Below are positions 34,727 to 44,253 of a DNA stretch of 64,000 bases, piece after piece. The notes beneath the pieces were generated by a model. The model was not told where the DNA came from and did no database searches. It was given only the letters and a program-made list of their open reading frames with translations. The DNA lies in NCBI RefSeq assembly GCF_003815655.1, contig NZ_CP033917.1, positions 3,720,001 through 3,784,000 on the forward strand. The letters run 5' to 3'. Numbering within the stretch: position 1 is the stretch's first letter; every line of letters starts with the position of its first letter. The stretch comes from Chryseobacterium sp. G0201. GTDB taxonomy: Bacteria; Bacteroidota; Bacteroidia; Flavobacteriales; Weeksellaceae. The translations under genes and the position numbers were made by a program.

Positions 34727-34954
34727 TAAATGTGTAGTCCTGGAAGCAATAGGGCGTATAATATTTAAAATCAAAAAGTGTAAAAGTGCTCTTTTTACCA
34801 CGTCCCAATATAAGTATGATGAAGAGGAAGGTGTTGTAGTTCATTATGTACAATACTACAATTATGGTTAATAACTTCATGCTAGAATTTTTATCAAACA
34901 TTAGAGATTGCATCAACAAATATTTAACTTTAACTTAATATTTTAGTTAAATAA
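34727..34954. other. Intergenic region before uptake locus 2
   Basis: The region should hold the promoter of the ECF sigma gene at 34955. A minus-strand frame of 71 codons overlaps it but is Phe/Tyr/Ile-rich with no recognisable start context, and I do not count it as a gene. Confidence 0.35.
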
Positions 34955-35545
34955 ATGAAATCCTTAACCATAATTGATGAAAAGGAGTTGCTACTTCGGT
35001 TGCGGGATGGGGATTATACAGCTTTTGAGAAAATCTATTCCATTCATAAGGAAAAGCTAGCAGGCCGCCTCTTCAGACTGCTTAAATCATGGGAATTGGT
35101 TGAAGATATTTTACAGGAACTTTTCATAAAATTATGGAATAACAGGGATATAATAGATGGAGATAAACCGCTTGAAGCTTATCTGCACCGCATCGCATCC
35201 AATCTTGTAAACGACTATTTCCGGAGTGTCTCCAAAGACAAAAAATTGGCGGATGAATTATGGTATCGCATCTCAGAGGTTTACAATCCTTTTGAAGAAA
35301 TCTCACAAGCGATCGCAGACCATGAGCTTTTTCGTTCTATAGAGAAACTTCCTGAGCAGCGCAAAAAGGTTTTTCTTCTTTGTAAATTAGAGAAGAAAAG
35401 TTATGCAGAAGTAAGCAAGCTTTTGCAAATTTCGGAAGCAGCAGTAAACGATCATATTACAAAAGCAAACAAATTCTTAAAAGATAATTATGATAAGGCG
35501 ATTCCCTTTGCTGTTATTGTATTCTATCATCACCTTATTGGTTAG
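34955..35545 (+). CDS. ECF-type RNA polymerase sigma-70 factor
   Basis: 196 aa. Region 2 is clear: GDYTAFEKIYSIHKEKLAGR, WELVEDILQELFIKLWNNRD, LHRIASNLVNDYFRS. Region 4 follows: LPEQRKKVFLLCKLEKKSYA, LLQISEAAVNDHITKANKFL. It ends with a hydrophobic tail (AIPFAVIVFYHHLIG) that could touch the membrane, a trait shared by many Bacteroidota sigma factors paired with FecR. The FecR gene lies ~100 bases downstream. It should drive uptake locus 2 (SusC, SusD, TlpA). Confidence 0.92.
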   Translation: MKSLTIIDEKELLLRLRDGDYTAFEKIYSIHKEKLAGRLFRLLKSWELVEDILQELFIKLWNNRDIIDGDKPLEAYLHRIASNLVNDYFRSVSKDKKLADELWYRISEVYNPFEEISQAIADHELFRSIEKLPEQRKKVFLLCKLEKKSYAEVSKLLQISEAAVNDHITKANKFLKDNYDKAIPFAVIVFYHHLIG

Positions 35546-35648
35546 TTTTTTCTCTGATAATCAGTTAGTTGTGATTATTTTAAGATTTTTATAAATATTG
35601 CAGCTATTGGTTTTGATACCATTAGCGTATTACTATAAAAAGCAAATC

Positions 35649-36827
35649 TTGGAAACTAACCACTATATCAGAGAACTCTTTAACAAATATCTGGATAATA
35701 CCATTAATAATGATGAGTATGGTGTTTTGCTAAGGCATTTTGGAAAAGAAGAGGGTAGTGAGGAAATTCGGTATCTCATCTTCGAAAACTTATCTAGTGA
35801 TGTTGCAGAAAATAATGCAGTAGGACTAAAAAATACTGTTGATGCGGTCCAGGATAAACTGCGAAATAAACTTCAGCCTAAAAAGAAATTAAGGCTGATA
35901 CAAAAATATTGGCCATACGCTGCTCTTGCCCTTTTAGGTCTAGCATTTGCTTTATATTTTTATCTGAGTAAAACACAAGATCATTTACCAGTTCTAATAA
36001 CAGATAATCAAATTAGGGTTAATCCGGGAGGTGATAAAGCTACGCTTGTCCTGGATGATGGCAGAACAGTTTTATTAGATACGGTTTCAAATGACCTTAT
36101 ACCTGCACAACCCGGTGTAGATATTTCTAAAATCGGGAAAGGGCAGTTAAAGTATAATGCTACTGATATCGCTTCTCGATTAGTATATAATACTATAAAA
36201 ACGCCAAATGGAGGGCAGTATCAAGTTATTTTGCCTGATAATACCCATGTATGGCTAAACGCGGCATCATCTATCAAATTTCCGACAGCTTTTATTGGAA
36301 ATAGCCGTGAGGTTATCATCACTGGTGAAGCGTACTTTGAAGTTGCCAAAAATAAAAGCAAACCTTTCAGAGTAAAAACAGCGGACCAAACAGTTGAAGT
36401 ACTAGGGACACACTTTAATGTGAATAGTTATGCTGATGAACAAAGCACTGTTACTACGCTTGCAGAAGGTTCAGTACGTGTAAACCTTTCCAGTAGTGGT
36501 AATAATTTTAGCCATGCTATGACTATCGCGCCGGGACAACAAACTACCACAACAAAAAACAATATTACCATAGGAACAGCTGACTTAGAATCTGCACTGG
36601 CATGGAAAAATAACCAAATTTATTTTAAGCAAGCCAGTATTCAAACCATCATGCGGCAGGTTGCACGCTGGTACAATATTGATGTAGAATATATAGGCAA
36701 AATCCCTGATAGGAAATTTACAGGTGGTATATACCGTACAGATAACCTGAATGATTTACTGAAAATCCTGATGCTAAATGATCTCCATTTCGAATTAATA
36801 AATAACACACTAATTGTTAAACCCTAA
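35649..36827 (+). CDS. FecR family anti-sigma factor
   Basis: 392 aa from a TTG at 35649. I preferred it to a TTG at 35598 because the extra 17 residues would put a hydrophobic stretch ahead of the cytoplasmic sigma-binding domain, whose normal start is NHYIRELFNKYLDNTINNDE. One transmembrane helix lies at ~90-110 (YWPYAALALLGLAFALYFYL). The FecR domain has PNGGQYQVILPDNTHVWLNA, GEAYFEVAKNKSKPFRVKTA and VLGTHFNVNSY. The C-terminal segment IMRQVARWYNIDVEYIGKIP contacts the transporter. It links the SusC transporter to the sigma factor upstream. Confidence 0.9.
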   Translation: METNHYIRELFNKYLDNTINNDEYGVLLRHFGKEEGSEEIRYLIFENLSSDVAENNAVGLKNTVDAVQDKLRNKLQPKKKLRLIQKYWPYAALALLGLAFALYFYLSKTQDHLPVLITDNQIRVNPGGDKATLVLDDGRTVLLDTVSNDLIPAQPGVDISKIGKGQLKYNATDIASRLVYNTIKTPNGGQYQVILPDNTHVWLNAASSIKFPTAFIGNSREVIITGEAYFEVAKNKSKPFRVKTADQTVEVLGTHFNVNSYADEQSTVTTLAEGSVRVNLSSSGNNFSHAMTIAPGQQTTTTKNNITIGTADLESALAWKNNQIYFKQASIQTIMRQVARWYNIDVEYIGKIPDRKFTGGIYRTDNLNDLLKILMLNDLHFELINNTLIVKP

Positions 36828-36893
36828 ATCAGTGCCTATGCAGTAGAAGTTAAATCAAATTTTTAGTATTAGTTAATGATGCCCCATAAAAAA

Positions 36894-36924
36894 GCCGGTA
36901 ATGCTGTCGAGAGCATTATCCGGC
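36894..36924 (+). promoter_or_regulatory. Hairpin in the fecR-susC gap
   Basis: Stem gccggtaatgct / agcattatccggc with one bulged base and loop gtcgag. It is framed by gcccc upstream and agggg downstream, which can extend the stem. It lies 60 bases before the SusC start. No T run follows, so processing, attenuation or mRNA stability is likelier than plain termination. The same position is occupied by a hairpin in locus 1. Confidence 0.5.
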
Positions 36925-36984
36925 AATAGGGGTAGTCATGATAACACCGTAAAGCAATTATTCAACTAACCCACAAACAAAAAT

Positions 36985-39900
36985 ATGAAATTTTTCACAT
37001 GCTTTCGGCATGCACTTATGCGTGCCCGAAGTCACCCTACAAAACCACTTCTGGTTATGAAGCTAAGCACGCTATTTATATTGATCTCTTATTTTCAAGT
37101 AACGGCAAGCGTTTATGCTCAAAAAATATCATTGGCAGTTACACAGCAACCTATAACAAAGGTATTTGGCCAGATACAGAAACAGAGCGGATACATCTTT
37201 TTTTATGATGAAAACATGATTAAGGATGCCAATACGGTAACCTTAAATGTAAAACAAAAAAACCTAACTGAAACATTGGATTTGCTTTTTGAAGGGCAAC
37301 CTTTTACCTACGAAATGGTTAAGAAAACCATTGTTGTAAAAGCAAAAGGTTTTGTAAAACCCAGAGCGAGTGCTAGCCCCAGACAGCAAAAGATTACTGG
37401 GCTTGTAACCGATGAAAAGGGTGATCCTCTGGTGGGAGCAACCGTCTCTATTAAGGGTACCAATCTAAGTGTAATTACAAATGCAGAAGGAAGATTTACT
37501 ATTAACAATGGCCCAGAGAATGCAATAGTAGTTATATCTTATATTGGATATCAAACAATAGAAGTAAAAGTAGATAACAATAGTAACATAAACATAAAGT
37601 TACAATTAGTAAGTTCAAACCTGAATGATGTTTCTATTGTCTCAACGGGTTACCAAACCATACCTAAAGAAAGATCTACGGGTTCATTTGTTCAGGTTGA
37701 TAATAAATTGCTTAACAGAAGAGTTTCTACTGACATTATAAGCCGTTTAGAAAATGTTGTGCCTGGTCTTTCCTTTAAAGTAAATAAAACTACGGGAAAA
37801 TCTAACAATATGAATATCCGTGGACGCAGTACCATATTTGCCAATGATCAGCCACTTATTGTGGTCGATAATTTTCCTTATGATGGGGATATTGCAAATA
37901 TTAACCCAAACGATATTGAGAGTATCAGTGTTCTTAAAGACGCTGCAGCGGCCTCAATTTGGGGAGCGAGGGCTGGAAACGGAGTAATTGTACTAACCAC
38001 GAAAAAAGGTATTAAAAATGCTCCCCTTCAAGTTAATTTCAACAGTAATATAACCATTGGTGAAAAATCTGATTTATATTATAGCAGGCGCTCGATGAGC
38101 TCTTCAGATTTTATTGATGTTGAACAGAAATTATTTGACTTAAATTTTTATAATTCCGATCAGACAAATGCTAATAAACCTGTTATTTCTCCCGTTGTCG
38201 AAATTCTAATAAAAAGGAAAAATGGAACCTTATCTGAAACAGATGCGAATAATCAAATTAACGCATTAAGAAAATTAGATGTCAGAGATGATTATAGTAA
38301 ATACTTATACCGAAATAGTTTTAATCAGCAATATGCACTGAATATGAACGGGGGATCGAAAGATATCAGTTATTATTTTTCTGGTGGTTTTGACAAGAAT
38401 CTTTTTAATGCAGTAAATAATGATTTTAACAGAATTTCCTTAAATGCACAAAGTACCATTACCCCTTTTAAAAATCTGGATATACTTGTGGGCATTAGCT
38501 ATGTTATGAACAGAACCCAAAACAATAACAGTGGGTTCAATTCCATAGCGCCTAGTTCTACCAAAAATAATATATATCCCTATGCACAGTTAGCTACTGC
38601 TGATGGAACCCCGCTAGCTATTGTGAAAGATTACAGAAGTACTTTTACGGATAATCCGGGAGCTGGCATGCTTGACTGGAAATACCGCCCTTTAGATGAA
38701 TTGAATTTAGCTAACAACGTAAGTAAACTTACAAATGCGCGCATAAGCCTTGGCGCTAAATATACATTTATCCCTCAATTAAATGCCGAGGTAAAATATC
38801 AGTACGAAAAACAGTTTGTTACTGGCCGAAATCTCTATGACCAGCAGACCTATATGGTTAGAGATTTAATTAATAAATTTTATGATCCTACATCTACAAA
38901 TAAATATCCTGTGCCTGTTGGGGGCATTTTAGATCAATCTCTTTCCGATCTAAATTCATATTCATTCCGTTCACAGGTAAATTACAATCAAAACTGGATT
39001 CAAAAGCATCAGTTAAACGCCATTGCAGGTGTTGAAGTGCGAGAGGTCAAAATTGATGGAAGTACGAGCAGGCAATATGGCTATGATGATGTTTTAGGAA
39101 CAAGTAGCAGAGTAAATTATGTTGACCTTTTTCCTGCATATTATAATACTTCGACGCGGTTATCTATTCCAGTAGGCAGTGGGGTTTCAGGTTCATTAGA
39201 TCGTTTCTTCTCCTACTATGCAAACTCAGCTTATACTTTTAATAACAAGTATACTTTTAGTGCAAGCGGCAGAAAAGATGCATCAAATTTATTAGGTGTT
39301 AAAACAAATCAAAAAGGTGTACCTCTATACTCTGTGGGCGGCTCATGGATTGCAAGCAAGGAAAACTTTTACAATCTTAAGTGGCTTCCTTATTTAAAAC
39401 TGAGAGCAACGTTTGGTTATAATGGAAACGTTGATAAATCTACTTCGGCCTATGTTACCGCATTGTATGCTAACAGTACGCGAACAAATCTTCAAACTGC
39501 TCAAATTACAAATCCTCCAAACCCAAGTTTAATATGGGAAAGGACAAGGGTTGTTAATCTGGGGTTAGATTTTGCCACAGCGAATCAACGTATATCAGGC
39601 ACTATAGAATATTTTAGTAAAGCAGGACTTGATTTAATAGGGAACGGGCTCGTTGCACCATCGAACGGTATCTCAACATTTAGATCAAATTTGGCAAGCA
39701 CCAAAGGACATGGTACTGATATCACCGTTAATACCCAGAATTTAAAGGGACAATTTCAATGGAATACTGTTGTGCTTTTCTCATATGCATTGGATAAGGT
39801 TACCAAATACGAAACAAAAGCGACTGCCTCTAGCCTTGTAGGCTTTGCGGATATAGATGCAACTCCCTACGTTGGTCGGCCATTATTTTCTATTTACAGT

Positions 39901-40515
39901 TATAAATGGGCAGGATTAGATCCTGCTACCGGAGATCCGCAGGGCTATTTGAATGGAGCGGTGAGCAAAAATTATACTTCAATATTAACAACTATGAAAC
40001 CGGAAGAGCTTGTTTACAACGGACCATCAACTGCTCCTTACTTCGGTTCGATTCGCAATTCATTTTCTTATAAGGGGTTTGAATGTAGTTTTAATATTAG
40101 TTACAAATTTGGGTATTATTTCCGAAAGTCATCAGTTGATTATGGAAGTCTTTTTAATGCGTGGTTAGGGAATGTAGACTATGCAAACAGATGGCAAAAA
40201 ACAGGAGATGAACTTTTCACTCAAGTTCCATCGTTCCCTACATTGCCAAATAATGTTAATCGAGACGCCATATATAAGGGCTCGGAAATTCTTGTAGAAT
40301 CTGGCTCCCATATCAGGCTTCAGGATGTTGGACTTTCTTATTCTTTTAATAAAAATAATGGTAATAAACTGCCTTTTAAAAAACTTGAAGTTTATAGTTA
40401 TATAAATAATCTTGGGCTACTGTGGACAAAGAATAGACAGGGTATTGATCCTGATGCAAGTATTTTTCTGCCATTTTCGAAAACATACTCCTTGGGTGTA
40501 AAATGTACATTCTAA
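36985..40515 (+). CDS. SusC/RagA family TonB-linked outer-membrane transporter with STN domain
   Basis: 1176 aa. It has a long pre-signal extension typical of Pedobacter SusC proteins, then the hydrophobic core LSTLFILISYFQVTASVYAQ. Domains in order: STN (~50-115; ITKVFGQIQKQSGYIFFYDE), carboxypeptidase-regulatory-like (~130-215; KITGLVTDEKGDPLVGATVS), plug (~220-340; MNIRGRSTIFANDQPLIVVD, IESISVLKDAAAASIWGARA, GNGVIVLTTKKG), then the barrel. The end YSLGVKCTF is the C-terminal strand. STN plus the FecR upstream makes it a signalling transporter. The substrate is unknown, although the TlpA-type thioredoxin downstream is typical of loci for Cys-containing or peptide substrates. Confidence 0.95.
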   Translation: MKFFTCFRHALMRARSHPTKPLLVMKLSTLFILISYFQVTASVYAQKISLAVTQQPITKVFGQIQKQSGYIFFYDENMIKDANTVTLNVKQKNLTETLDLLFEGQPFTYEMVKKTIVVKAKGFVKPRASASPRQQKITGLVTDEKGDPLVGATVSIKGTNLSVITNAEGRFTINNGPENAIVVISYIGYQTIEVKVDNNSNINIKLQLVSSNLNDVSIVSTGYQTIPKERSTGSFVQVDNKLLNRRVSTDIISRLENVVPGLSFKVNKTTGKSNNMNIRGRSTIFANDQPLIVVDNFPYDGDIANINPNDIESISVLKDAAAASIWGARAGNGVIVLTTKKGIKNAPLQVNFNSNITIGEKSDLYYSRRSMSSSDFIDVEQKLFDLNFYNSDQTNANKPVISPVVEILIKRKNGTLSETDANNQINALRKLDVRDDYSKYLYRNSFNQQYALNMNGGSKDISYYFSGGFDKNLFNAVNNDFNRISLNAQSTITPFKNLDILVGISYVMNRTQNNNSGFNSIAPSSTKNNIYPYAQLATADGTPLAIVKDYRSTFTDNPGAGMLDWKYRPLDELNLANNVSKLTNARISLGAKYTFIPQLNAEVKYQYEKQFVTGRNLYDQQTYMVRDLINKFYDPTSTNKYPVPVGGILDQSLSDLNSYSFRSQVNYNQNWIQKHQLNAIAGVEVREVKIDGSTSRQYGYDDVLGTSSRVNYVDLFPAYYNTSTRLSIPVGSGVSGSLDRFFSYYANSAYTFNNKYTFSASGRKDASNLLGVKTNQKGVPLYSVGGSWIASKENFYNLKWLPYLKLRATFGYNGNVDKSTSAYVTALYANSTRTNLQTAQITNPPNPSLIWERTRVVNLGLDFATANQRISGTIEYFSKAGLDLIGNGLVAPSNGISTFRSNLASTKGHGTDITVNTQNLKGQFQWNTVVLFSYALDKVTKYETKATASSLVGFADIDATPYVGRPLFSIYSYKWAGLDPATGDPQGYLNGAVSKNYTSILTTMKPEELVYNGPSTAPYFGSIRNSFSYKGFECSFNISYKFGYYFRKSSVDYGSLFNAWLGNVDYANRWQKTGDELFTQVPSFPTLPNNVNRDAIYKGSEILVESGSHIRLQDVGLSYSFNKNNGNKLPFKKLEVYSYINNLGLLWTKNRQGIDPDASIFLPFSKTYSLGVKCTF

Positions 40516-40545
40516 ATGTAAACATTCATTTAAAACAATTTTATC

Positions 40546-41940
40546 ATGAATTTTAAACCTATTACCTATATATTAATTGCCATCTTATTTATATCATGTA
40601 AAAAAGAATGGCTGGATGCAAAACCAAGTAAAAATTTGGTGGTGCCTGAAACGATTGCCAATTTTCAGGCTTTGTTGGATAACGAAGGAAAAATGAATGG
40701 ATTTGGCGCTGGCGCTGTGCCGGCAATGGGCGAACTGAGTACAGATGATTATGAGATGCTCGATAATATCTACACAACAACGGTTTCTGCAGTTCAAAGA
40801 AACTGTTATACGTTTAAGAAGGATATTTTTGAAGGAACGGCTACCAGTGGAGATTGGAGCTCACCCTATGAGCAGGTATTTTATTCCAATGTAGCTCTAG
40901 AGGGTCTCGAAAAGATTAATCCTTCAAACGGAGAATTATCCAGCTATAATAATGTTAAAGGAAGTGCATACTTTTTTAGGGCACATGCTTTTTTCCAGTT
41001 GGCGCAATCTTTTTGCAAACCTTATAATACAGCTACGGCTAGCTCTGATTTGGGTATAATACTGAAAATAAAATCGGAGATTGGAGCCTTACCACGATCA
41101 ACCATTGAGGAGACTTATCGGCAAATTATCAGTGATTTACTTGAGGCTGAAAAGCTCCTTCCAAATGTTCCCATAGTGCCTACTAGGCCATCGAGATCAG
41201 CAGTATTTGCTCTAATGTCTCGGATTTATTTGGTAATGGGGAATTATGATAATGCATTAAAATATGCTAATGACTGCCTCGCGATAAAAAATAAGATTAC
41301 TGATTTTAATACACTTAATTCAACTGCAACCATTCCCTTTGCCCCATTTAACGAAGAAGTAATATTTTCTTCTGACTTAAACACTTTTTTAGTCCTAATT
41401 ATGAGCCTTAATTATTGTCTGATTAATCCCAATCTTTATAATCAGTATGATGTCAATGATTTAAGAAAAACGGTTTATTTCAGACAAACTGGAACCCGCT
41501 ACGCTTTTAAAGGATCATTTGACGAAACATATGCTGGTAATTTTGCTGGACTGGCCACTGACGAAGTCTTGCTAACAAGAGCCGAATGCTTAGCACGTAC
41601 TGGAAACATCGCAGGAGCAATGAAGGATCTTAACGATTTAATGATAAAGCGATATAAAATTAATCCACTTACCAATACTAGTACTTATGTAAATCAAACC
41701 GCCAGTGACGAAACAGATGCACTTAAAAAAATATATACAGAGCGTAGAAAAGAGCTATTATTTAGAGGCATTAGATGGCTTGATTTAAGAAGACTGAACA
41801 CCGATGCTCGCTTTGCGGTAACATTAAGCCGAACCGTAAATGGTCAGGTTTATACTTTACCACCTAATGATTCACGTTATGTTTTTCCAATACCAGACAG
41901 GGAGATTCAGTTAAATTCTATTCAGCAAAATATCAGATAA
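40546..41940 (+). CDS. RagB/SusD family outer-membrane nutrient-binding lipoprotein
   Basis: 464 aa. The lipoprotein signal (TYILIAILFISC) is followed by KKEWLDAKPSKNLVVPETIA, the usual SusD start. Helical repeats GSAYFFRAHAFFQLAQSFCK, PSRSAVFALMSRIYLVMGNY and YTERRKELLFRGIRWLDLRR are in the standard order, and the protein ends VFPIPDREIQLN. It caps the SusC channel encoded 30 bases upstream and presents substrate on the cell surface. Confidence 0.94.
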   Translation: MNFKPITYILIAILFISCKKEWLDAKPSKNLVVPETIANFQALLDNEGKMNGFGAGAVPAMGELSTDDYEMLDNIYTTTVSAVQRNCYTFKKDIFEGTATSGDWSSPYEQVFYSNVALEGLEKINPSNGELSSYNNVKGSAYFFRAHAFFQLAQSFCKPYNTATASSDLGIILKIKSEIGALPRSTIEETYRQIISDLLEAEKLLPNVPIVPTRPSRSAVFALMSRIYLVMGNYDNALKYANDCLAIKNKITDFNTLNSTATIPFAPFNEEVIFSSDLNTFLVLIMSLNYCLINPNLYNQYDVNDLRKTVYFRQTGTRYAFKGSFDETYAGNFAGLATDEVLLTRAECLARTGNIAGAMKDLNDLMIKRYKINPLTNTSTYVNQTASDETDALKKIYTERRKELLFRGIRWLDLRRLNTDARFAVTLSRTVNGQVYTLPPNDSRYVFPIPDREIQLNSIQQNIR

Positions 41941-41941
41941 A

Positions 41942-43552
41942 ATGATGAAAAATAACATTATAAATAGATTAACCACAGTTTCATTTGTATTTTGTATTAT
42001 CAGCAGTTACTCATTAAGCGCACAAACAAAAAGTAGTAAAAAACCTGTTGTAATATATGGACAGATCAATGCTGACTACGAGACAGCAAAAAAGAAATTT
42101 GTAAGCGACACAATCACGGTGAGCTTTTGGCAGACTTACACAAAAAAAGGAAGAAATTTTCCGGAGCCTTTTATACTCAAGACTGTTACCAAGAAAGGTA
42201 ATTTTTTTGGGGCATATGGCCAATACGTATTTAATTTTACTATACCTGATGTTTTTGATACGGGTTATATTCGTATAGAATCGAGTAAGGACGTGTTATT
42301 AAAGGAGTATTTGGTTGAACCGGGAGATAGCATTAAGATACTATTTGATCAAAGATACAGAAGAACCGTATTTGCCGGGCCTTCAGCAAAAAAATTTCAA
42401 CTTATAAGTGATTTGGAACAAGCTGATGCAAGTAAACAATTTCAAATGGACAGGCAGGTATTAGCAAAAAAAATAACTGACATATTGAGAACAGACAGCT
42501 TAATACAGGCTTATAAAATAAACAGTAAAAATTCATTTGGCAATATGTTTGAGATTAAATTCATGTATAGCCCTCAGTACCTTGAGCAACTGGGTACAGA
42601 AATTAGTAAAAAACCATCTCAGCTATATGGATGGAATATATTTACGCGATACGAAGGACTTATTACTCCGAAGGCATATTCTATATTGCAGGCAAATGTT
42701 GTCGGCGATCATCTTTCAGTAGCACTTTCTTATTTTAACCAATTGTACAAAGCTGCGCAAAAAGATAAGAAAACCCAACTGTTAGATAGTTTAAATCAAA
42801 TGTATTATGATGTTATTGAAAAAATTCCGGATACTATTTTTTCGGACAGTATTATCGTTGCATCGTCATCATATACCTATGTACTTTTGGCAAAAGCACA
42901 TATTCAATCGAAAGTCCAAAATATATCTACTTACGAAATATTGAAGAAAAATTATGGTGGCATTTTAAGAGAAAAATTAGTTGTAGCATATTTTATAGAA
43001 AATAGTGCTAGCATAGACAATGTGGCAGAATTAATGAGTGATGCCTTTACTTACTTTAAAACAGAAGTGTTTAAAGATGTGTTACGAAAATTGTACGATG
43101 CTTCTAAAATTGGATCAAAAGCCTATAATTTTGCACTTAAAGATACCAAAGGCAATGTTGTTAAATTAAGCGATTTTAAAGGGAAAATAGTATTCATTGA
43201 TTTTTGGTATACTGGTTGTTCATCTTGCAGTAAATTTTATACCGCCCATCTTTCCAAGGTGGAAGCGCACTATAAAGATGATCCAAACTTTGTTTTCCTT
43301 TCAATAAGCTGTGATAAAGACCTAAGCAAGTGGCATAAAAGCATAAATGAGGGCTTATATACATCAAAACATACTTTAAATTTGTATACAAACGGTCAGG
43401 GAAGTAATCATCCGATATTAAGTGAATACGGCGTTTATGGTTACCCGTCGCAAGTACTGATTGATAGGAAGGGAAAAATAATTCAGCGAGCAAATTTGTA
43501 TGTTCCATATGAAAAATTGGTTCCAATTATCGATTCGGCTCTTGCTAAGTAA
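41942..43552 (+). CDS. TlpA-like thioredoxin-fold protein, periplasmic
   Basis: 536 aa, beginning one base after the SusD stop. Signal peptide VSFVFCIISSYSLSAQ. The N-terminal ~110 residues form a beta-rich domain (DTITVSFWQTYTKKGRNFPE ... EYLVEPGDSIKILFDQ) common to Bacteroidota thioredoxin-like proteins, followed by a helical middle. The C-terminal ~140 residues are a TlpA/AhpC-type thioredoxin domain: KIVFIDFWYTGCSSCSKFYT (CxxC site) and cis-Pro in GVYGYPSQVLIDRKGKI. It probably reduces or exchanges disulfides in material imported by SusC/SusD. It ends at a strong terminator. Confidence 0.9.
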   Translation: MMKNNIINRLTTVSFVFCIISSYSLSAQTKSSKKPVVIYGQINADYETAKKKFVSDTITVSFWQTYTKKGRNFPEPFILKTVTKKGNFFGAYGQYVFNFTIPDVFDTGYIRIESSKDVLLKEYLVEPGDSIKILFDQRYRRTVFAGPSAKKFQLISDLEQADASKQFQMDRQVLAKKITDILRTDSLIQAYKINSKNSFGNMFEIKFMYSPQYLEQLGTEISKKPSQLYGWNIFTRYEGLITPKAYSILQANVVGDHLSVALSYFNQLYKAAQKDKKTQLLDSLNQMYYDVIEKIPDTIFSDSIIVASSSYTYVLLAKAHIQSKVQNISTYEILKKNYGGILREKLVVAYFIENSASIDNVAELMSDAFTYFKTEVFKDVLRKLYDASKIGSKAYNFALKDTKGNVVKLSDFKGKIVFIDFWYTGCSSCSKFYTAHLSKVEAHYKDDPNFVFLSISCDKDLSKWHKSINEGLYTSKHTLNLYTNGQGSNHPILSEYGVYGYPSQVLIDRKGKIIQRANLYVPYEKLVPIIDSALAK

Positions 43553-43558
43553 TAAAAA

Positions 43559-43581
43559 TGGGCTGATTAATCATCAGCCCA
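43559..43581. terminator. Bidirectional terminator after uptake locus 2
   Basis: Perfect 9-bp stem tgggctgat / atcagccca with a five-base loop, flanked by A-rich and AT-rich tracts. It is placed between the convergent genes ending at 43552 (plus) and 43607 (minus). Confidence 0.8.
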
Positions 43582-43606
43582 ATATATTTAAATGTACTAA
43601 GTTGGA

Positions 43607-43855
43607 TTATGGTACTTGTATGAAAGTACCGTCTTCAAGAATTTGTTCCACTCCCTGACCTGGATCATCGTTATGCATAAGAGCTTTACAAGCTGGTTCT
43701 TCTGAGTCTTCGCATCTGTCATTACCGTCTGCTAGTACCCATGTGCCACTGTTATATCCATAAACAGGTCTGTCATCATGCTTATTCACACTTGTAAAAG
43801 CACTTCCTACAGCAAATAGTACGGCTGTAGCTAATAATAATTTAAAATTTTTCAT
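43607..43855 (-). CDS. Small exported peptide, DUF6520-like, tandem paralogue 2
   Basis: 82 aa. A signal peptide (MKNFKLLLATAVLFAVGSAF) leaves ~60 acidic residues with two cysteines (DRCEDSEEPACKALMHNDDP). It shares with its neighbour at 43983 the phrases DRP.(Y/W)G, WVLAD.ND, A(C)..(L/V)M.NDDP, GVEQ and the ending GTFIQVP, so the two arose by tandem duplication. The build (signal peptide, short Cys pair, location by a MauE-type gene) recalls the DUF6520 protein at 4924. Membership in that family is probable, and the function is unknown. Confidence 0.7.
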   Translation of the reverse strand: MKNFKLLLATAVLFAVGSAFTSVNKHDDRPVYGYNSGTWVLADGNDRCEDSEEPACKALMHNDDPGQGVEQILEDGTFIQVP

Positions 43856-43939
43856 GATAAGATAAATTTAGTTTTGGTTGCCTACTCTTTGTAAAGGTTT
43901 TCGGCTTCGCCTTTTAGTTCTGGCCAGAAATATTCATGG

Positions 43940-43963
43940 TTATTATTATTATTATTATTATTA
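43940..43963. repeat. Trinucleotide repeat, eight copies of TTA
   Basis: Eight uninterrupted TTA units, followed by ttt, lie 20 bases past the end of the peptide gene at 43983 and 85 bases ahead of the start of the next peptide gene (43855). The repeat is intergenic, so length change would alter spacing or RNA structure but not the reading frame. Confidence 0.8.
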
Positions 43964-43982
43964 TTTAGTTTATTGTAATTGG

Positions 43983-44231
43983 TTATGGTACTTGTATAAA
44001 GGTACCCCAGCTTGTAGTTTGTTCTACTCCAGCGTCGGGGTCGTCATTGATCATTACACCCATACAGGCTTCACTTGGATCGTCGGTACAAACATCATTT
44101 TCATCAGCTAAAACCCAATAACTTCCACTCCATCCCCAAATCGGTCTATCAGCAGATCTTTTTGAGGATTTAAAAGCGCTTGCTATGGCAAATACTATTG
44201 TCAGGGCTAATAGTAATTTATTTTTTTTCAT
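43983..44231 (-). CDS. Small exported peptide, DUF6520-like, tandem paralogue 1
   Basis: 82 aa. Signal peptide NKLLLALTIVFAIASAF. The mature part is acidic and aromatic (RPIWGWSGSYWVLADENDVC) with two cysteines nine residues apart (C..DDPSEAC). It is the closest relative of the next gene at 43607. It lies 22 bases behind the MauE-type gene, so MauE, peptide 1 and peptide 2 form one leftward operon. A plausible role is as substrates or partners of the MauE-linked disulfide pathway. Confidence 0.7.
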   Translation of the reverse strand: MKKNKLLLALTIVFAIASAFKSSKRSADRPIWGWSGSYWVLADENDVCTDDPSEACMGVMINDDPDAGVEQTTSWGTFIQVP

Positions 44232-44253
44232 GGTTACGGTTTTAAAGTTAAAG

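Noticed and set aside
34704..34919. 71-codon minus-strand frame between the immunity gene and the sigma factor
   Set aside because: It begins inside the terminator region of the immunity gene and is a mix of Phe, Tyr, Ile and Asn without a recognisable protein.
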